Shown: positions 50,481 through 61,734, numbered from the stretch's first letter. The stretch: 64,000 nucleotides of DNA from Candidatus Poribacteria bacterium (GCA_022822005.1 JAJECO010000003.1:1-64000), one strand, 5' to 3'. The notes: generated by a model from the letters alone, not told the origin. Translations and numbers: made by a program.

Positions 50481-52100
50481 ATGTTTCCAGCAAAAGGACA
50501 CATTGCTACCCACCAATTAGCTTGGATTATCACCGACTGCTGCGGTGAGGAAGAAATTATCAGGATGGCGAATCAGTGTGGTGTGCTGCACGATACCCAA
50601 TCTCGGACAGAGATTCGTAAGGATTGGATCGCCTACGATTTAGCAGCGTGTTTTTTCGATGCTGCTGTAACCGAAGACATCGTGAGCCGACACTTAGCCA
50701 AGAAGGCAGAACAAGCTGCGCGCCGAGTCCAATTCATGGATGTCCAAGAAATTCGCGTCTTCTTGAGAAGTGCCGACCAACTTCGATCAGAAGGCGAATT
50801 GGGCGAGATCTTATGGGCGCTGCTGGTTGATTCACGCGAAGATGTACAACAGCACGGTCAAAGATTGCTTGCTGACCATGATCAATCCGTTCCTGCCTCC
50901 CCTCCTCCGCCCGAGGGTAGAAGCTACACTTCATCATTAGACACCCCACAAGAGTCAGAACAGTCGGAATCAAGCATACCAGATCCGAGTACCTCGCTAC
51001 ACCACAACCGTGATGAAGAACCGAGTCTTGAATCTACGGAACCTTCTACCGATCCACTTGCCAGTGACCCCGAATACCTGAAGATCACGCCTATCCCTGA
51101 AACAGATTTAGCTCCAGAACAGAGGGCTAAACTAAGCGATGAGCTAAAACAAAACCAACAGCAGATTAATAAACTTTATAGCGCGCTCTCTGAACTGAAA
51201 AATGGATATACGGTTCTGCAAAATGAAAACGACAGACTCAAACAGAGAATAGCAACATTGGTAGACGAAAAGAAATTCTTGCAGAATAGAGAGGCACTGT
51301 ATCAGGAAAGCGAACTCCGCATCGACCGACTCAGCCATGAGAACAGAAGCCTCAAACAAGATGTGGAAAAGTTCTCGAATCAACTCTGTGAATTCCACGA
51401 ACTTCAGGCACAAAAGGAAAAGATAACCGGGGAATTGAAATCGGTTGAGGAGATGGCATATCACTCACAGCAGGTGCTTGAACAGATACAGTCCAATTTC
51501 TATTCTCAGTTTTCCTACTTGCAGGGAGTCAACGAGGAATACAAGACAGTCATCACAAGGGCACGGCAAAAAGTCGCAAGCCTGTCGGGCCAGCGAAGCG
51601 GTGCAGGCGCGAGCCGTATGCTGGCAGGGCAACCGCGTGTCGGTGTTTTTGTCGATGTCCAGAATATGTTCTATGCTGCAAAAGATCGCTACGCAAGACG
51701 CCTTGATTATATTAAGCTACTGGACCTCATTGTGGGTCCCCGGAATCTGGTAGCGGCTTACGCCTATGTTGTCCAAATCCCCGAAATTAATCAGGCAGGC
51801 TTTTTGTCGCTGCTCGAACATAACGGTTACACAATCAAGAGCAAGGATCTGCGAATGCGCGGAGATGGTTCTGCTAAGGGGGATTGGGACGTCGGAATTG
51901 CCATCGATATTGTGTCAATGTTGGATGCACTGGACATTGTGATTCTGGCAAGCGGAGATGGTGATTTCTGCGCGCTTGCGGAACTGATTAAACAACACGG
52001 AAAGCGCATTGAGGTAGCAGCTTTTGAACATAACACATCGATGGATCTGCAGCGTATTGCAGATCAGTTCTTCCCAATAGGGGATGAAATGTTAATTTAG
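50481..52100 (+). CDS. NYN-domain putative ribonuclease with coiled-coil and novel N-terminal domain
   Basis: 539 residues. Residues about 1-135 form a helical domain that I do not recognise (IATHQLAWIITDCCGEEEII, VQEIRVFLRSADQLRSEGELGEILWALL). A Pro/Ser/Glu-rich linker (about 136-215) leads to a coiled coil (about 220-365). The C-terminal NYN/LabA domain holds the acidic metal site: Asp in GVFVDVQNMF, Asp in GSAKGDWDVGIAIDI, and SGDGDF. NYN domains are usually RNases. Co-directional with the TPR-kinase gene 20 bases downstream; its role may be RNA turnover tied to a signal. Confidence 0.87.
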   Translation: MFPAKGHIATHQLAWIITDCCGEEEIIRMANQCGVLHDTQSRTEIRKDWIAYDLAACFFDAAVTEDIVSRHLAKKAEQAARRVQFMDVQEIRVFLRSADQLRSEGELGEILWALLVDSREDVQQHGQRLLADHDQSVPASPPPPEGRSYTSSLDTPQESEQSESSIPDPSTSLHHNRDEEPSLESTEPSTDPLASDPEYLKITPIPETDLAPEQRAKLSDELKQNQQQINKLYSALSELKNGYTVLQNENDRLKQRIATLVDEKKFLQNREALYQESELRIDRLSHENRSLKQDVEKFSNQLCEFHELQAQKEKITGELKSVEEMAYHSQQVLEQIQSNFYSQFSYLQGVNEEYKTVITRARQKVASLSGQRSGAGASRMLAGQPRVGVFVDVQNMFYAAKDRYARRLDYIKLLDLIVGPRNLVAAYAYVVQIPEINQAGFLSLLEHNGYTIKSKDLRMRGDGSAKGDWDVGIAIDIVSMLDALDIVILASGDGDFCALAELIKQHGKRIEVAAFEHNTSMDLQRIADQFFPIGDEMLI

Positions 52101-52119
52101 CCCCCCAAGGTAATAAATC

Positions 52120-54114
52120 ATGTCCAGCGCAAAGCCTGCTGCAAAATCACATTTCCAGGGACATGAGCTTCACGATACTTCACCCACCCCAAGCGGAGAG
52201 ACCGAGGCCCCCGCCTCTACAGTTGAATCCGCTCTTCCAACCTCTAAAGAAGCACGAGATCAATACGCGCTTGGCAATTGGTATTTAGAACCCGCCCAGC
52301 GTCAGTATCCCCTTGCAATCAATGCCTATAAGCGCGCACTTGAGTTGGATCCGGCGTGTGCGGCAGTCCATCATAGCCTCGGTTTCGCGTATTACAAAGA
52401 AGGCGAGTTTGATCTGGCGCGAGAAGCGCTCCAGAAGGCAATTGAACTCAATCCACTGAACGCGAATTATCACTATGTTTTGGGGCAGTTGCTGGAAGAT
52501 TGGATGGGGCTTGATGGCACGTGGGAGAAGGCAATTCACGAATTTACTCGTGCAATCGAGTTAGATCCCTCATACATTGAGGCGTGGTATAACCGGGGGC
52601 TGCTTTACGAGAAACTGGAAGATCTTGAGAAGGCGTGTGAGGATTTCGAGCGGGTTGTTCAGCGTGCACCGACGTTTCATGCCGCACGCCATAACCTTGG
52701 CGTCTTGCACATGAAACGGCAACATTGGGAAGATGCAGAGCGAGTTTTTGAAGAAATCCTTGAAATTGAGCCGCGGGAACCGGATGCCCACTATCACCTC
52801 GCTGAGATTTACTTAAACCTATATGCCGACGTGGATCGGGCGATTCACTGCTTGCAATACGCAATTGAAAGAGATCCGGCACACTTAGACGCTCGCTTTG
52901 AACTTGGACTGCTTTACGCAAAGCATCGGTATAGGCGCCCAGAATTCCGGCAGCAGGCAATAGACCAATTCATCGAATTAATCAAGCGCAACGATGAATT
53001 ACAGACCTTTGAGCCGCTCGATCAGGTGTTCTTTATCCTTGGCAGCTTGTACGATGACCGTCCAGAAGATGCAGACCTCGCAATCTATGCCTACAAGACC
53101 GGCTTAGAACACGCCCCTTCACCGCAAGCGCAAAACAACCTCGGACTCCTTTATCTCCAAAAGAATATGATTGATAAGGCTGCTGCAGAATTTAAGCAGG
53201 CTATCCAACGTTACCCGGATTATGAATCACCTTATCATAACCTCGCTAAACTCTACTTCTACGAGCGGGATGAAGAAATCCTGAAAGACCTACGAGGGTG
53301 GTTAGAGACGGAGCCGCAGATCGCTGCGTGTATCATTTTTCATCTCACCCTCTCACTAATGGACGTTGCACGGGCGGAAGCGTACCAGAGCCTCTATTCC
53401 CAACTACATCGTCTGAAAAACCTGATTAGTGCAACCGGCGGTCAACTTAGATCGGCATCTCGCCAAGCGGAACCGGATTCCCAGTTGCACAACTCACTCA
53501 ATCAGATCCTCACCCAACATGAAGAATGCTATAACGAAATGGTTGAACTCTTGCAGCAGTTGCGTATGGACGAACCGGTCTTTGGCCTCATAGATATCAA
53601 CAGAATCCTTGATACGATGTTGCGGAACCTAATGCCTGTTTTGGAAGCCAAAAAGATCGAGTGTCAGCAAATTTTCGACACACGCTTGCCGCCGGTTAAA
53701 GGGGATTCCGGCCAACTGAAAGAAGCATTTAACAATCTGATTATTAACGCTGTTGATGCGATGGAAGGCGGCGGCTTTCTCCAGATTAAAACCGCCTATC
53801 TGCCAGAGATCTCCCAGATACAGATCTCCTTTATCGATACGGGGATCGGCATCCCGTATGAAGTGCGGGACCAGCTTTACCAGCCCGGATACACCCTCAA
53901 ACAACATGGGAGCGGATTCGGTCTGAACATTGTGCAACGAACGGTTCGTGACCATCGGGGAAGAACCGAACTCCACAGCGAGGAAGGACACGGGACAACG
54001 TTCTCGATTTATCTGCCGGTTGACCTAGAAGCAACGCCCATCCAGACGAATCTGCAGATGCGTCCCATCTTCTACGAATCGCCACACGAGTTAGGTTTTG
54101 AGGAATTGGTTTAA
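52120..54114 (+). CDS. TPR-repeat histidine kinase
   Basis: 664 residues, no transmembrane segment. Residues about 45-400 hold nine or so tetratricopeptide repeats (AINAYKRALELDPACAAVHHSLGFAYYKEGEFDLAREALQKAIELNP). A helical bundle with LHRLKNLISATGGQLR (about 428) is the likely dimerisation segment; its His could be the phosphoacceptor, but it is not a canonical H-box. The HATPase_c domain is intact: N-box NNLIINAVDAME, G1 DTGIGI, G2 GSGFGLNIV. No receiver or partner regulator is next to it. TPRs suggest a protein ligand. The phosphate block lacks a kinase, but any link is speculation. Confidence 0.9.
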   Translation: MSSAKPAAKSHFQGHELHDTSPTPSGETEAPASTVESALPTSKEARDQYALGNWYLEPAQRQYPLAINAYKRALELDPACAAVHHSLGFAYYKEGEFDLAREALQKAIELNPLNANYHYVLGQLLEDWMGLDGTWEKAIHEFTRAIELDPSYIEAWYNRGLLYEKLEDLEKACEDFERVVQRAPTFHAARHNLGVLHMKRQHWEDAERVFEEILEIEPREPDAHYHLAEIYLNLYADVDRAIHCLQYAIERDPAHLDARFELGLLYAKHRYRRPEFRQQAIDQFIELIKRNDELQTFEPLDQVFFILGSLYDDRPEDADLAIYAYKTGLEHAPSPQAQNNLGLLYLQKNMIDKAAAEFKQAIQRYPDYESPYHNLAKLYFYERDEEILKDLRGWLETEPQIAACIIFHLTLSLMDVARAEAYQSLYSQLHRLKNLISATGGQLRSASRQAEPDSQLHNSLNQILTQHEECYNEMVELLQQLRMDEPVFGLIDINRILDTMLRNLMPVLEAKKIECQQIFDTRLPPVKGDSGQLKEAFNNLIINAVDAMEGGGFLQIKTAYLPEISQIQISFIDTGIGIPYEVRDQLYQPGYTLKQHGSGFGLNIVQRTVRDHRGRTELHSEEGHGTTFSIYLPVDLEATPIQTNLQMRPIFYESPHELGFEELV

Positions 54115-54156
54115 GTCAGAGGGTGCCCAACGAGCAGGCGCTTCGACGGATAGGCA

Positions 54157-54193
54157 ACAAAAAAGCCCCTTCCACATTGAATATGGAAGGGGC
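54157..54193 (-). terminator. Intrinsic terminator after the tRNA pair
   Basis: Minus strand: a GC-rich stem closing GCCCCTTCC/GGAAGGGGC (54193-54165), extended by weaker A/T pairs towards a short loop, followed by eight T. It ends the tRNA-Lys/tRNA-Glu transcript and converges with the TPR-kinase gene. Confidence 0.9.
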
Positions 54194-54200
54194 GAAAGAA

Positions 54201-54275
<75 letters not shown>

Positions 54276-54281
54276 AGACAG

Positions 54282-54354
54282 TGAGCCGTACAGGAATCGA
54301 ACCTGTGACCACCTGATTAAAAGTCAGATGCTCTACCTACTGAGCTAACGGCCC
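54282..54354 (-). tRNA. tRNA-Lys (UUU anticodon)
   Basis: 73 nt, acceptor GGGCCGT paired with ACGGCTC, D-loop AGCTCAGTAGGTAGAGC, anticodon loop CTTTTAA (TTT), T-arm CAGGTTCGATTCCTG. No encoded CCA. It lies 87 bases after purA on the same strand. Confidence 0.95.
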
Positions 54355-54441
54355 CCAATGGAAATATGTTGACAAAAGCGAGCAGAAATAGTACCCAATG
54401 CGTTAAGAAACGTCAATCTTAAAATAACGCTCGCAGGTCCA

Positions 54442-55764
<1,323 letters not shown>

Positions 55765-55782
55765 CTATAATCGGGCTGATTC

Positions 55783-56178
55783 TTACCGCTTGGAAAATTG
55801 GAAACGTGCTCGTGCTCCCTTTTGCCCATATTTCTTTCGTTCAACCATACGGGAGTCACGGGTAAGAAATCCGGCTTTCTTCAAGGCAGGTTTCAAAGAC
55901 TCATCAGCTTTAACAAGTGCGCGCGCAAGGCCGTGCAGAATAGCGCCAGCTTGTCCTGAAATGCCGCCACCACGTGCGTTAACGAACACATCGTATGCAC
56001 TGCTCTTTTCCGTTAGTTCTGTCGGTTGTTTAGCCAACTGAATCAGGTCTTCCCGATCAAAATATGCTTCGATCGGTTTTTTGTTGACGACGAATTGACC
56101 GGAACCTCCCGGAATCACGCGTACGCGTGCAACGGATGTCTTACGTCTTCCCGTTCCCCAATACTGTTCTACAGCCAT
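55783..56178 (-). CDS. rpsI: 30S ribosomal protein S9
   Basis: 131 residues. [59 protein letters not shown] and the basic tail [24 protein letters not shown] are diagnostic. The C-terminal FSKR contacts P-site tRNA. It follows rplM by 19 bases, the standard pair. GAGGAGG precedes the ATG. Confidence 0.98.
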   Translation of the reverse strand: MAVEQYWGTGRRKTSVARVRVIPGGSGQFVVNKKPIEAYFDREDLIQLAKQPTELTEKSSAYDVFVNARGGGISGQAGAILHGLARALVKADESLKPALKKAGFLTRDSRMVERKKYGQKGARARFQFSKR

Positions 56179-56197
56179 ACTTCCTCCTCTGAAAAAA

Positions 56198-56632
56198 TTA
56201 CACTTCTACGACTTCCGGACTCTGTGCTTGGTGCGGGTGGTTTGGACCCACATAAACCTTTAGTTTTTTAATCAGTTTGCGGCCCAGGCGATTTTTGGGG
56301 AGCATTCCTTTGACAGCGTGCCGTATGATTTCTTCCGGTTTTTTCTGCATCTGCTCTTCAAAAGTTCGGACTTTCCCGCCACCGGGGTAACCGCTATAGC
56401 GAAAGTACGTTTTGTCTGTTGCTTTGTTTCCTGTCACAACGATTTTTTCGGCGTTAATCACAGCGACACGATATCCCATATCGGCATGTGGGGTGTACGT
56501 GGGGTGATGTTTCCCTCGAAGCATCATCGCAATTTGAGTGGCTAAGCGTCCAAGGACCTTTCCATTCGCATCCACGACACACCATTTAATATCTGTATCC
56601 GATCCAACAAAAGATGTTTTCATTGCAAGCAT
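56198..56632 (-). CDS. rplM: 50S ribosomal protein L13
   Basis: 144 residues from [21 protein letters not shown] is about 8 bases upstream and the ten codons before it are not L13-like. [54 protein letters not shown] and [28 protein letters not shown] are typical. It heads the rplM-rpsI unit. Confidence 0.97.
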   Translation of the reverse strand: MLAMKTSFVGSDTDIKWCVVDANGKVLGRLATQIAMMLRGKHHPTYTPHADMGYRVAVINAEKIVVTGNKATDKTYFRYSGYPGGGKVRTFEEQMQKKPEEIIRHAVKGMLPKNRLGRKLIKKLKVYVGPNHPHQAQSPEVVEV

Positions 56633-56696
56633 GATTTTACCTTCAACAACTTCCCACTGCATCGCAGCGGAAGATTTTCGTCCACTATCTTAATCC

Positions 56697-56728
56697 GAGG
56701 TGATTTCAAAAAATCGCCTCAGTTTTTT
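56697..56728. terminator. Hairpin upstream of rplM
   Basis: GAGGTGATTT/AAATCGCCTC (56697-56706, 56711-56720), one mismatch, followed on the plus strand by AG and six T. Read as a plus-strand terminator it would stop antisense transcripts from the rplM-rpsI region; read on the minus strand it lies in the rplM leader. The remaining spacer to 57008 shows no gene. Confidence 0.5.
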
Positions 56729-57008
56729 GGCAGGTGGTATGATGATTAGAATCTCTCCCGAATTCACTACAGAAAAATATCAACCTGCCGTAACAACTTG
56801 CGTTATTACATTTCAAACGCTAGGCACAACAGCCCGAAATAGTATCATCAAAGGGAGGGTTTTGTCAAGGTTTGATCTGGACAATTTTGGATAAATCAAC
56901 GAATTCTCGCGCTTTTTGCTTCCTTCCCCCTGTATGCGAGAGGCTCGTTACACTGAATCCGGATAGCGTTACGCATCTGATCAAATTCAGATAGGGTCAT
57001 TTAGTTTT

Positions 57009-57113
57009 TCTGTAGGAGGGATTTCCAAATCCCGACACTTCGCCCCAAGAGCAACTTCCCGACTCTGACCTTTCAAACAAAATGCGTAATAAGCCTAAAA
57101 CTGAATAGCCCTA
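57009..57113 (+). repeat. 105-bp dispersed repeat, copy B
   Basis: Same unit as 37057-37161, beginning TCTGTAGGAGGGATTTCC and ending CTGAATAGCCCTA. The GTAG-headed palindrome GGGATTT-cc-AAATCCC is at 57012-57033. Both copies are intergenic. Confidence 0.8.
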
Positions 57114-57131
57114 AAATTCAGAAAAGTAGGC

Positions 57132-57161
57132 TTGACAAAAAGTAGCATATCATTTTAGAAT
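57132..57161 (+). promoter_or_regulatory. Sigma-70-type promoter of the STAS gene
   Basis: TTGACA (57132-57137), 18-base spacer, TAGAAT (57156-57161), 80 bases before the ATG. Confidence 0.6.
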
Positions 57162-57241
57162 GAAAGCAGATAGAAAACAGCGGATCTATATTTTTCAAAA
57201 TAACCGGCTTTTTGCCACATAACATTTCAGGAGAAGAAGTG

Positions 57242-57586
57242 ATGGATGTCAATGTTGAACACAAGGATGGCGTTATCGTTCTGAAACTTGGTGGGAGAAT
57301 TGTGGGTATCGCAGGGGGCGAGCTCAGACAGATAATCGAAGAGCAGCTGGCAAATGCCCCTGACTCCCCTAAATTCCTGTTTGATTTTGCCGATGTATCC
57401 CGGATGGATAGTTCCGGAATCGGAACGCTGATCGGCTTGCACGTATCCGTTGCACGCAAGAACGGGCGGATCGGTGTGATCAACGTTAGTAACACTATCA
57501 ACAATCTCCTTGTGATAGGGAGGCTAATTACTATCTTTGAACATTTTGACAGCGAAGATGAAGCTATCTCTGCGCTACAGGGATAG
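57242..57586 (+). CDS. STAS-domain anti-sigma-factor antagonist
   Basis: 114 residues from MDVNVEHKDG behind AGGAGAAG. A single STAS domain: GVIVLKLGGRIVG, FLFDFADVSRMDSSGIGTLIGLHVSVARKNGRIGVIN, with the phosphorylatable Ser in MDSSGIG as in SpoIIAA/RsbV. It would bind an anti-sigma kinase in a partner-switching module, but no such kinase is adjacent. Stands alone between the repeat and a convergent ceramidase-like gene. Confidence 0.9.
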   Translation: MDVNVEHKDGVIVLKLGGRIVGIAGGELRQIIEEQLANAPDSPKFLFDFADVSRMDSSGIGTLIGLHVSVARKNGRIGVINVSNTINNLLVIGRLITIFEHFDSEDEAISALQG

Positions 57587-57651
57587 CAAGTCCTGCCATG
57601 GCAAAACGGACCGATTTTGCGTATGGCGCAAACTATCCCGATTCCTACTCA

Positions 57652-58935
57652 TCAGGGACTGTCCGCACGAAACGTCCTTGGCAGCAGTTCATGGACAGTT
57701 CGAACAATCATATCCTCCACAGCAGGTGCGAAGCGCGTGGGGCGATCGTAGTAAATCATCGCCCCTTCGCCTTCGTAGCCACCCTCCCTCAGAATGCGTC
57801 TCGAAGGAATATAGCACGGTACGTCGTTGCAGTACGCATTGACCCACAGACGCGAAGCGTCGCACTCACGCTTAAGACGAACTGAATAATCAACCACCAC
57901 CTCGCCGGGCAGAAAAACGACTGCAAGTTCATCCCCAAAAGTCCAGGTCTGGATCGGGTAGGGGAGCGCAGTCTGAAGGGCTTCGCCGCGATCCAATCGA
58001 TTGAGTTGTATCTGCGCGTGGTAGCCGATTGCCCCGCCGCCCTCCACGCGTTCCTCCCACTCTTGACGGGTAGGCAATGCGTCAAAAGGTAAGTCAACGC
58101 GCTTGACCTGACCTGTGAGTTTCCCTTCCAAGACGGTAAGGTCACTACCAAGGAGTCGGTTCACTTCGGCGGCAATCGTATGACCATGCTGTCGTGCAAA
58201 GTTTAGCCCGGTCCGCGGTGCGGGATTCGCATCTCCTGCACATCCGATCGCCACCAGTGCAATTGCATCGGGATAATCTGCCTCGATATAGGCACTCGCA
58301 TAGCCTGCCCAATCTCCGCAGACAGCGTTAAAATCGCCGCCGAGCGTGGTGCAGTGACAGGCGTAACTGGTGAGAACTGCCCGCAGCCCACCGTCACCTC
58401 CGACGGCACGAAGCATCGGCAAGGCATGGTCAACGGGACCCCCCTTCGTCCGACGATTAGCGGCGAATCCAACCCTTCCTTCTCCCCACGAGAGAGAACC
58501 GGGGCAGAGATCAGCGAGTGCTGCCTTTGCTACCTGCTTCAGTTTCTCCGTCAACTCGCGGGTATAGCGATCAATATTCTCCTGATGCGCTTCAGGAACT
58601 GGCACTCCAAACAGTGTCCGCAGCACGCCTGAGAGGTATGGCGCACTGTGGGTATGCGTGGAACAGATTACAAATTGTTCACGAGCAACACCTGCGTCTT
58701 CCTTTACCTTGGCAGCAACCTCCTCGGTGATGTCATCCGGCACACCACAGTTATCCACCGTTATTAACACAGCAGGACTTTCGGTTCCGCTGCGGATCGC
58801 TAACGCCTTCGCCCAGATCCGCTGTTCAACGCTATCCGCCTCATCTCGTCGCCCGCCGTAGCCACTGAGTCGAACCGGGAAATCGGGTGTGATATCAATC
58901 TTTGCGGTACCAACTTGGTAGTTTGTCTCACTCAC
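57652..58935 (-). CDS. Neutral/alkaline ceramidase-like hydrolase
   Basis: 427 residues. YQVGTAKIDITPDFPVRLSGYGGR at the start, then ICSTHTHSAPYLSG with the zinc-binding His pair, LTSYACHCTTLGGDFNAVCGDWAGYASAYIE and LVAIGCAGDANPAPR match the neutral/alkaline non-lysosomal ceramidase N-terminal domain. No signal peptide is visible and the protein is shorter than the usual 650-700 residues, so the C-terminal Ig-like domain is missing. Many such short proteins in environmental genomes have unknown substrates, so a ceramide substrate is not assured. Confidence 0.85.
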   Translation of the reverse strand: MSETNYQVGTAKIDITPDFPVRLSGYGGRRDEADSVEQRIWAKALAIRSGTESPAVLITVDNCGVPDDITEEVAAKVKEDAGVAREQFVICSTHTHSAPYLSGVLRTLFGVPVPEAHQENIDRYTRELTEKLKQVAKAALADLCPGSLSWGEGRVGFAANRRTKGGPVDHALPMLRAVGGDGGLRAVLTSYACHCTTLGGDFNAVCGDWAGYASAYIEADYPDAIALVAIGCAGDANPAPRTGLNFARQHGHTIAAEVNRLLGSDLTVLEGKLTGQVKRVDLPFDALPTRQEWEERVEGGGAIGYHAQIQLNRLDRGEALQTALPYPIQTWTFGDELAVVFLPGEVVVDYSVRLKRECDASRLWVNAYCNDVPCYIPSRRILREGGYEGEGAMIYYDRPTRFAPAVEDMIVRTVHELLPRTFRADSP

Positions 58936-58957
58936 AGTTCTACCCCTTTATGAAGAG

Positions 58958-59989
58958 TTACGCATCCAGTGTCGGCATATCCACAGCACCCGCCCTACGC
59001 TCATGGATATTCAACTCCATCGAATCCGGGTAGCGCATCGGAGGGGCGGAGACTTCGCTCAACCTCGCCAACGCATCAGCAGGAAGACTCCAACCTGAAC
59101 AACCGATGTTATCCCGGAGTTGTTCCACCTTTGTTGATCCGACGATGACTGAGGTTATGCCCTCCTGTTCCAGAATCCATCGCAAAGCTACCTGTGCCAT
59201 GCTCCTGTCCAGTCCTTGTGCGACATCTTGGAGTGTTTCCAAGATTTTCTGTATCCGTGGGTCAAGGTATCGGTCCATTGAAGACTCTGCCCTTCGAGCA
59301 AAACGCGAATCTTCCGGAGGCGGCTCGCCCGCTCTATACTTTCCGGTTAGGTATCCTGACGCCAACGGTCCCCAAACATAGACACCAACCCCTTTATCAC
59401 GACAAACGGGTAAGATTTCTTCCTCAATGTCGCGCGTCAGTAGATTGTACTGGGGTTGCAGTGCCTCATAGCGTGCTAAATTCTTTACCTCGCTAATCCA
59501 CAGGGCATCACACAACCGCCAAGCGTACTCGTTGCTGCAACCGATGTAGCGGACCTTGCCCTGATGTACAAGATCATCGAGGGCGCGTAGGCGTTCCTCA
59601 GTCGGCGTTTCCCTATCGACATGATGGATGAGGAAGAGGTCAATATGGTCAATCTGTAGCCGTCTCAGACTGTCCTCCACCGATCTCATGATATGTACCC
59701 GTGAAGTGCCGGAATCGTTGATGTCCGTTCCCATTGGGTTGAACACTTTGGTCGCGATAATAAGTTTATCGCGCTTCCCTTTCATGATGCGCCCCAAAAT
59801 CGTCTCTGACCGACCTTCAGCGTATGAATTTGCCACATCAAAAAAGTTAATGCCGGCGTCCAACGCACAGTTGAAGATTGCATCCGATTCGGCTTCGTCG
59901 TTGCCCCAATCGGTTGCCCCAAAGGTCATCGTCCCCAAACAGACCTCTGAAACTTTGAGTCCAGTTCTTCCTAAACGTCTGTATTGCAT
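58958..59989 (-). CDS. Aldo/keto reductase
   Basis: 343 residues from MQYRRLGRTGLKVSEVCLG, with AAGGAG before the ATG. Tetrad residues: Asp/Tyr in NFFDVANSYAEGRSE, Lys in LIIATKVFNP, His in DLFLIHHVD. GCSNEYAWRLCDALWIS, QPQYNLLTRDIEEEILPVCRDKGVGVYVWGPLASGYLTGKY and SVIVGSTKVEQLRDNIG follow. It belongs to the AKR group near YghZ/IolS-like proteins. It is 22 bases upstream of the ceramidase-like gene on the same strand, so probably one unit. Confidence 0.93.
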   Translation of the reverse strand: MQYRRLGRTGLKVSEVCLGTMTFGATDWGNDEAESDAIFNCALDAGINFFDVANSYAEGRSETILGRIMKGKRDKLIIATKVFNPMGTDINDSGTSRVHIMRSVEDSLRRLQIDHIDLFLIHHVDRETPTEERLRALDDLVHQGKVRYIGCSNEYAWRLCDALWISEVKNLARYEALQPQYNLLTRDIEEEILPVCRDKGVGVYVWGPLASGYLTGKYRAGEPPPEDSRFARRAESSMDRYLDPRIQKILETLQDVAQGLDRSMAQVALRWILEQEGITSVIVGSTKVEQLRDNIGCSGWSLPADALARLSEVSAPPMRYPDSMELNIHERRAGAVDMPTLDA

Positions 59990-60281
59990 GTTTTTCTCCT
60001 TCTTGTAATGCGGTCTGATTTTACTTGCCATTTTATCATATCTCCTCCAGTCGATACAACGGCAAACATCAATTAAAACTTTGCATTCCCCATATTATTC
60101 TGTATAATGAAAACAGCGATTGTAAGGTAGCTCTTGATTTCCGTTAAGCCCTGGTTCAGCATAGTTGAGACCGGAGACATGCCTATGTGCACCCCACCCA
60201 AAAATCGAAAGATTTCTGCCGACCTCCATAAGAAATTTAAAGGTACAGCAGATATCTTCCAGAGATAGGTCCCATAAACTA

Positions 60282-61457
60282 ATGTGGAATCGCCAATTCA
60301 TCTCATTGTGCCTTATCCTACTTGCAGCGGGACTTGTCACCGCCCCTATCGAACTCCTGTTCCCGGTCTATGTGGAGGAGGCATTGGGCAAAACCGTATG
60401 GTTCGCCGCGCTATTACGCGCAGTTCCCATCGCTCTCGGCGGTATATTCGCTTTGGTCGGTGGTGCGTTGAGCGATCGATTGGGTCGGAAGTCCACGTTA
60501 ATTTTAGGGATGACAGGGGCACTGGTTGTGGGGGTCGTGTTCATAAGTGAGCAACCGTTGCTAATCTGGGGAGTGCTCTGCTATCAGGGGATTGCCTCCG
60601 GTTTCCGGATAGCGGGTGGCCAATCGTATCTTATCAGCGCCGTTGACGCGAACCGGCTTGGCTTGGCAGCCGCTGTCTACTTCATGACGTACACATTCGG
60701 AGGATCAATGGGCAGCGCAATTGGAGGTGAGTTAATCGATCGCTTCAATTACGGAGTTGTTGGCGGCGGAACGATTTTTGTCATGATCTTGCTCATTTTG
60801 GCAGCGCTTATCCTTCTACCTCGCCTGCCGCGTGGGGGCGATGAACGGAAATCTTTCACTCAAATGTTAGCAGGGTATGGGGAAATGCTCCGACGCCGAG
60901 AGGTCCGGCTATTGCTCGGAATGCGTTTTCTGCCGACTTACTCTTGGGGGACGGTCAGTCTCCTACTGCCGGTTCTGATTGCACGCGCCTCCGGTGTTAG
61001 GCTGGCAGGATACTACGGTGCATCAAGAGATCTGTTTGCCGCCTGCTGCCAGCTGATATCGGGTCGGGTTTGTGATACTGTCGGCGCTAAGGCCACCGCC
61101 CTTGTTGCGACCTGTCTTGTCGCACTGAGTGTGGTCCTAATTACGCTAAATACAGGTTCGACAACCCTGATATTTGTATTGGGGGTCTTCGGTGCAGGGG
61201 CAGCATGGTCGGTTTCAATCACAATGCCTCGCCTCATTGATGAGTTTTTTGCCACGGAGGAGAAGGGACGGGGTGTTGGGATAACGCATCTTGCGTGGAG
61301 TTCAGGTTTCCTCTCAGGACACATGGTGGGAGGCAGACTCGAATCGGTGAGTATCTCCTTGCCGTTTGCTGTGGCTGCGGGTATGGTTGTTATTTCGGCG
61401 ATACTCGCGTTTCGGCTTTGGCGGAGCGGGAAAGTGAAAAAAGCGCCTAGCTATTGA
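60282..61457 (+). CDS. MFS transporter
   Basis: 391 residues from MWNRQFISLCLILL; the 39 upstream codons are not protein-like. About 12 hydrophobic segments, with the MFS loop 2-3 motif ALSDRLGRKSTLI (about 70) and a related GRVCDTVGAKATALVA in the second half. TYTFGGSMGSAIGGEL and HLAWSSGFLSGHMVGGRL line presumed channel helices. Likely a proton-driven sugar, drug or metabolite exporter; substrate unknown. Divergent from the aldo/keto reductase across 292 bases with no other gene. Confidence 0.9.
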   Translation: MWNRQFISLCLILLAAGLVTAPIELLFPVYVEEALGKTVWFAALLRAVPIALGGIFALVGGALSDRLGRKSTLILGMTGALVVGVVFISEQPLLIWGVLCYQGIASGFRIAGGQSYLISAVDANRLGLAAAVYFMTYTFGGSMGSAIGGELIDRFNYGVVGGGTIFVMILLILAALILLPRLPRGGDERKSFTQMLAGYGEMLRRREVRLLLGMRFLPTYSWGTVSLLLPVLIARASGVRLAGYYGASRDLFAACCQLISGRVCDTVGAKATALVATCLVALSVVLITLNTGSTTLIFVLGVFGAGAAWSVSITMPRLIDEFFATEEKGRGVGITHLAWSSGFLSGHMVGGRLESVSISLPFAVAAGMVVISAILAFRLWRSGKVKKAPSY

Positions 61458-61536
61458 TATAATTTTTAATGGACAATAAAACGACTTAGGATGTAATTTC
61501 CACTCAACCTTTTTTGCATCATATCTATCATAAAAA

Positions 61537-61713
61537 ATGACAAGCCGTGAAATTATTGCACGACTTAAAAGAGAAGGATGGCTGCTCCTTCATATTCGTG
61601 GAAGTCATCATCAATACAAACATCCCAACAAGTCAGGCAAAGTTATCGTTCCCCACCCAAGGAAAAATTTCCCGAAAGGTACACTGAGGAACATCTATCG
61701 GCAGGCAGGTTGA
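61537..61713 (+). CDS. hicA: HicA-type mRNA interferase toxin
   Basis: 58 residues, MTSREIIARLKREGWLLLHI then RGSHHQYKHPNKSGKVIVPH, ending FPKGTLRNIYRQAG. This is full-length HicA: a dsRBD-like fold with the catalytic His in GSHHQYKHP and the typical VPHPRKN strand. It precedes hicB by 21 bases. It would cleave mRNA when not bound by HicB. No strong ribosome site is visible before the ATG. Confidence 0.92.
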   Translation: MTSREIIARLKREGWLLLHIRGSHHQYKHPNKSGKVIVPHPRKNFPKGTLRNIYRQAG

Positions 61714-61734
61714 GATTGGCCCTAGAGGTGTTTT

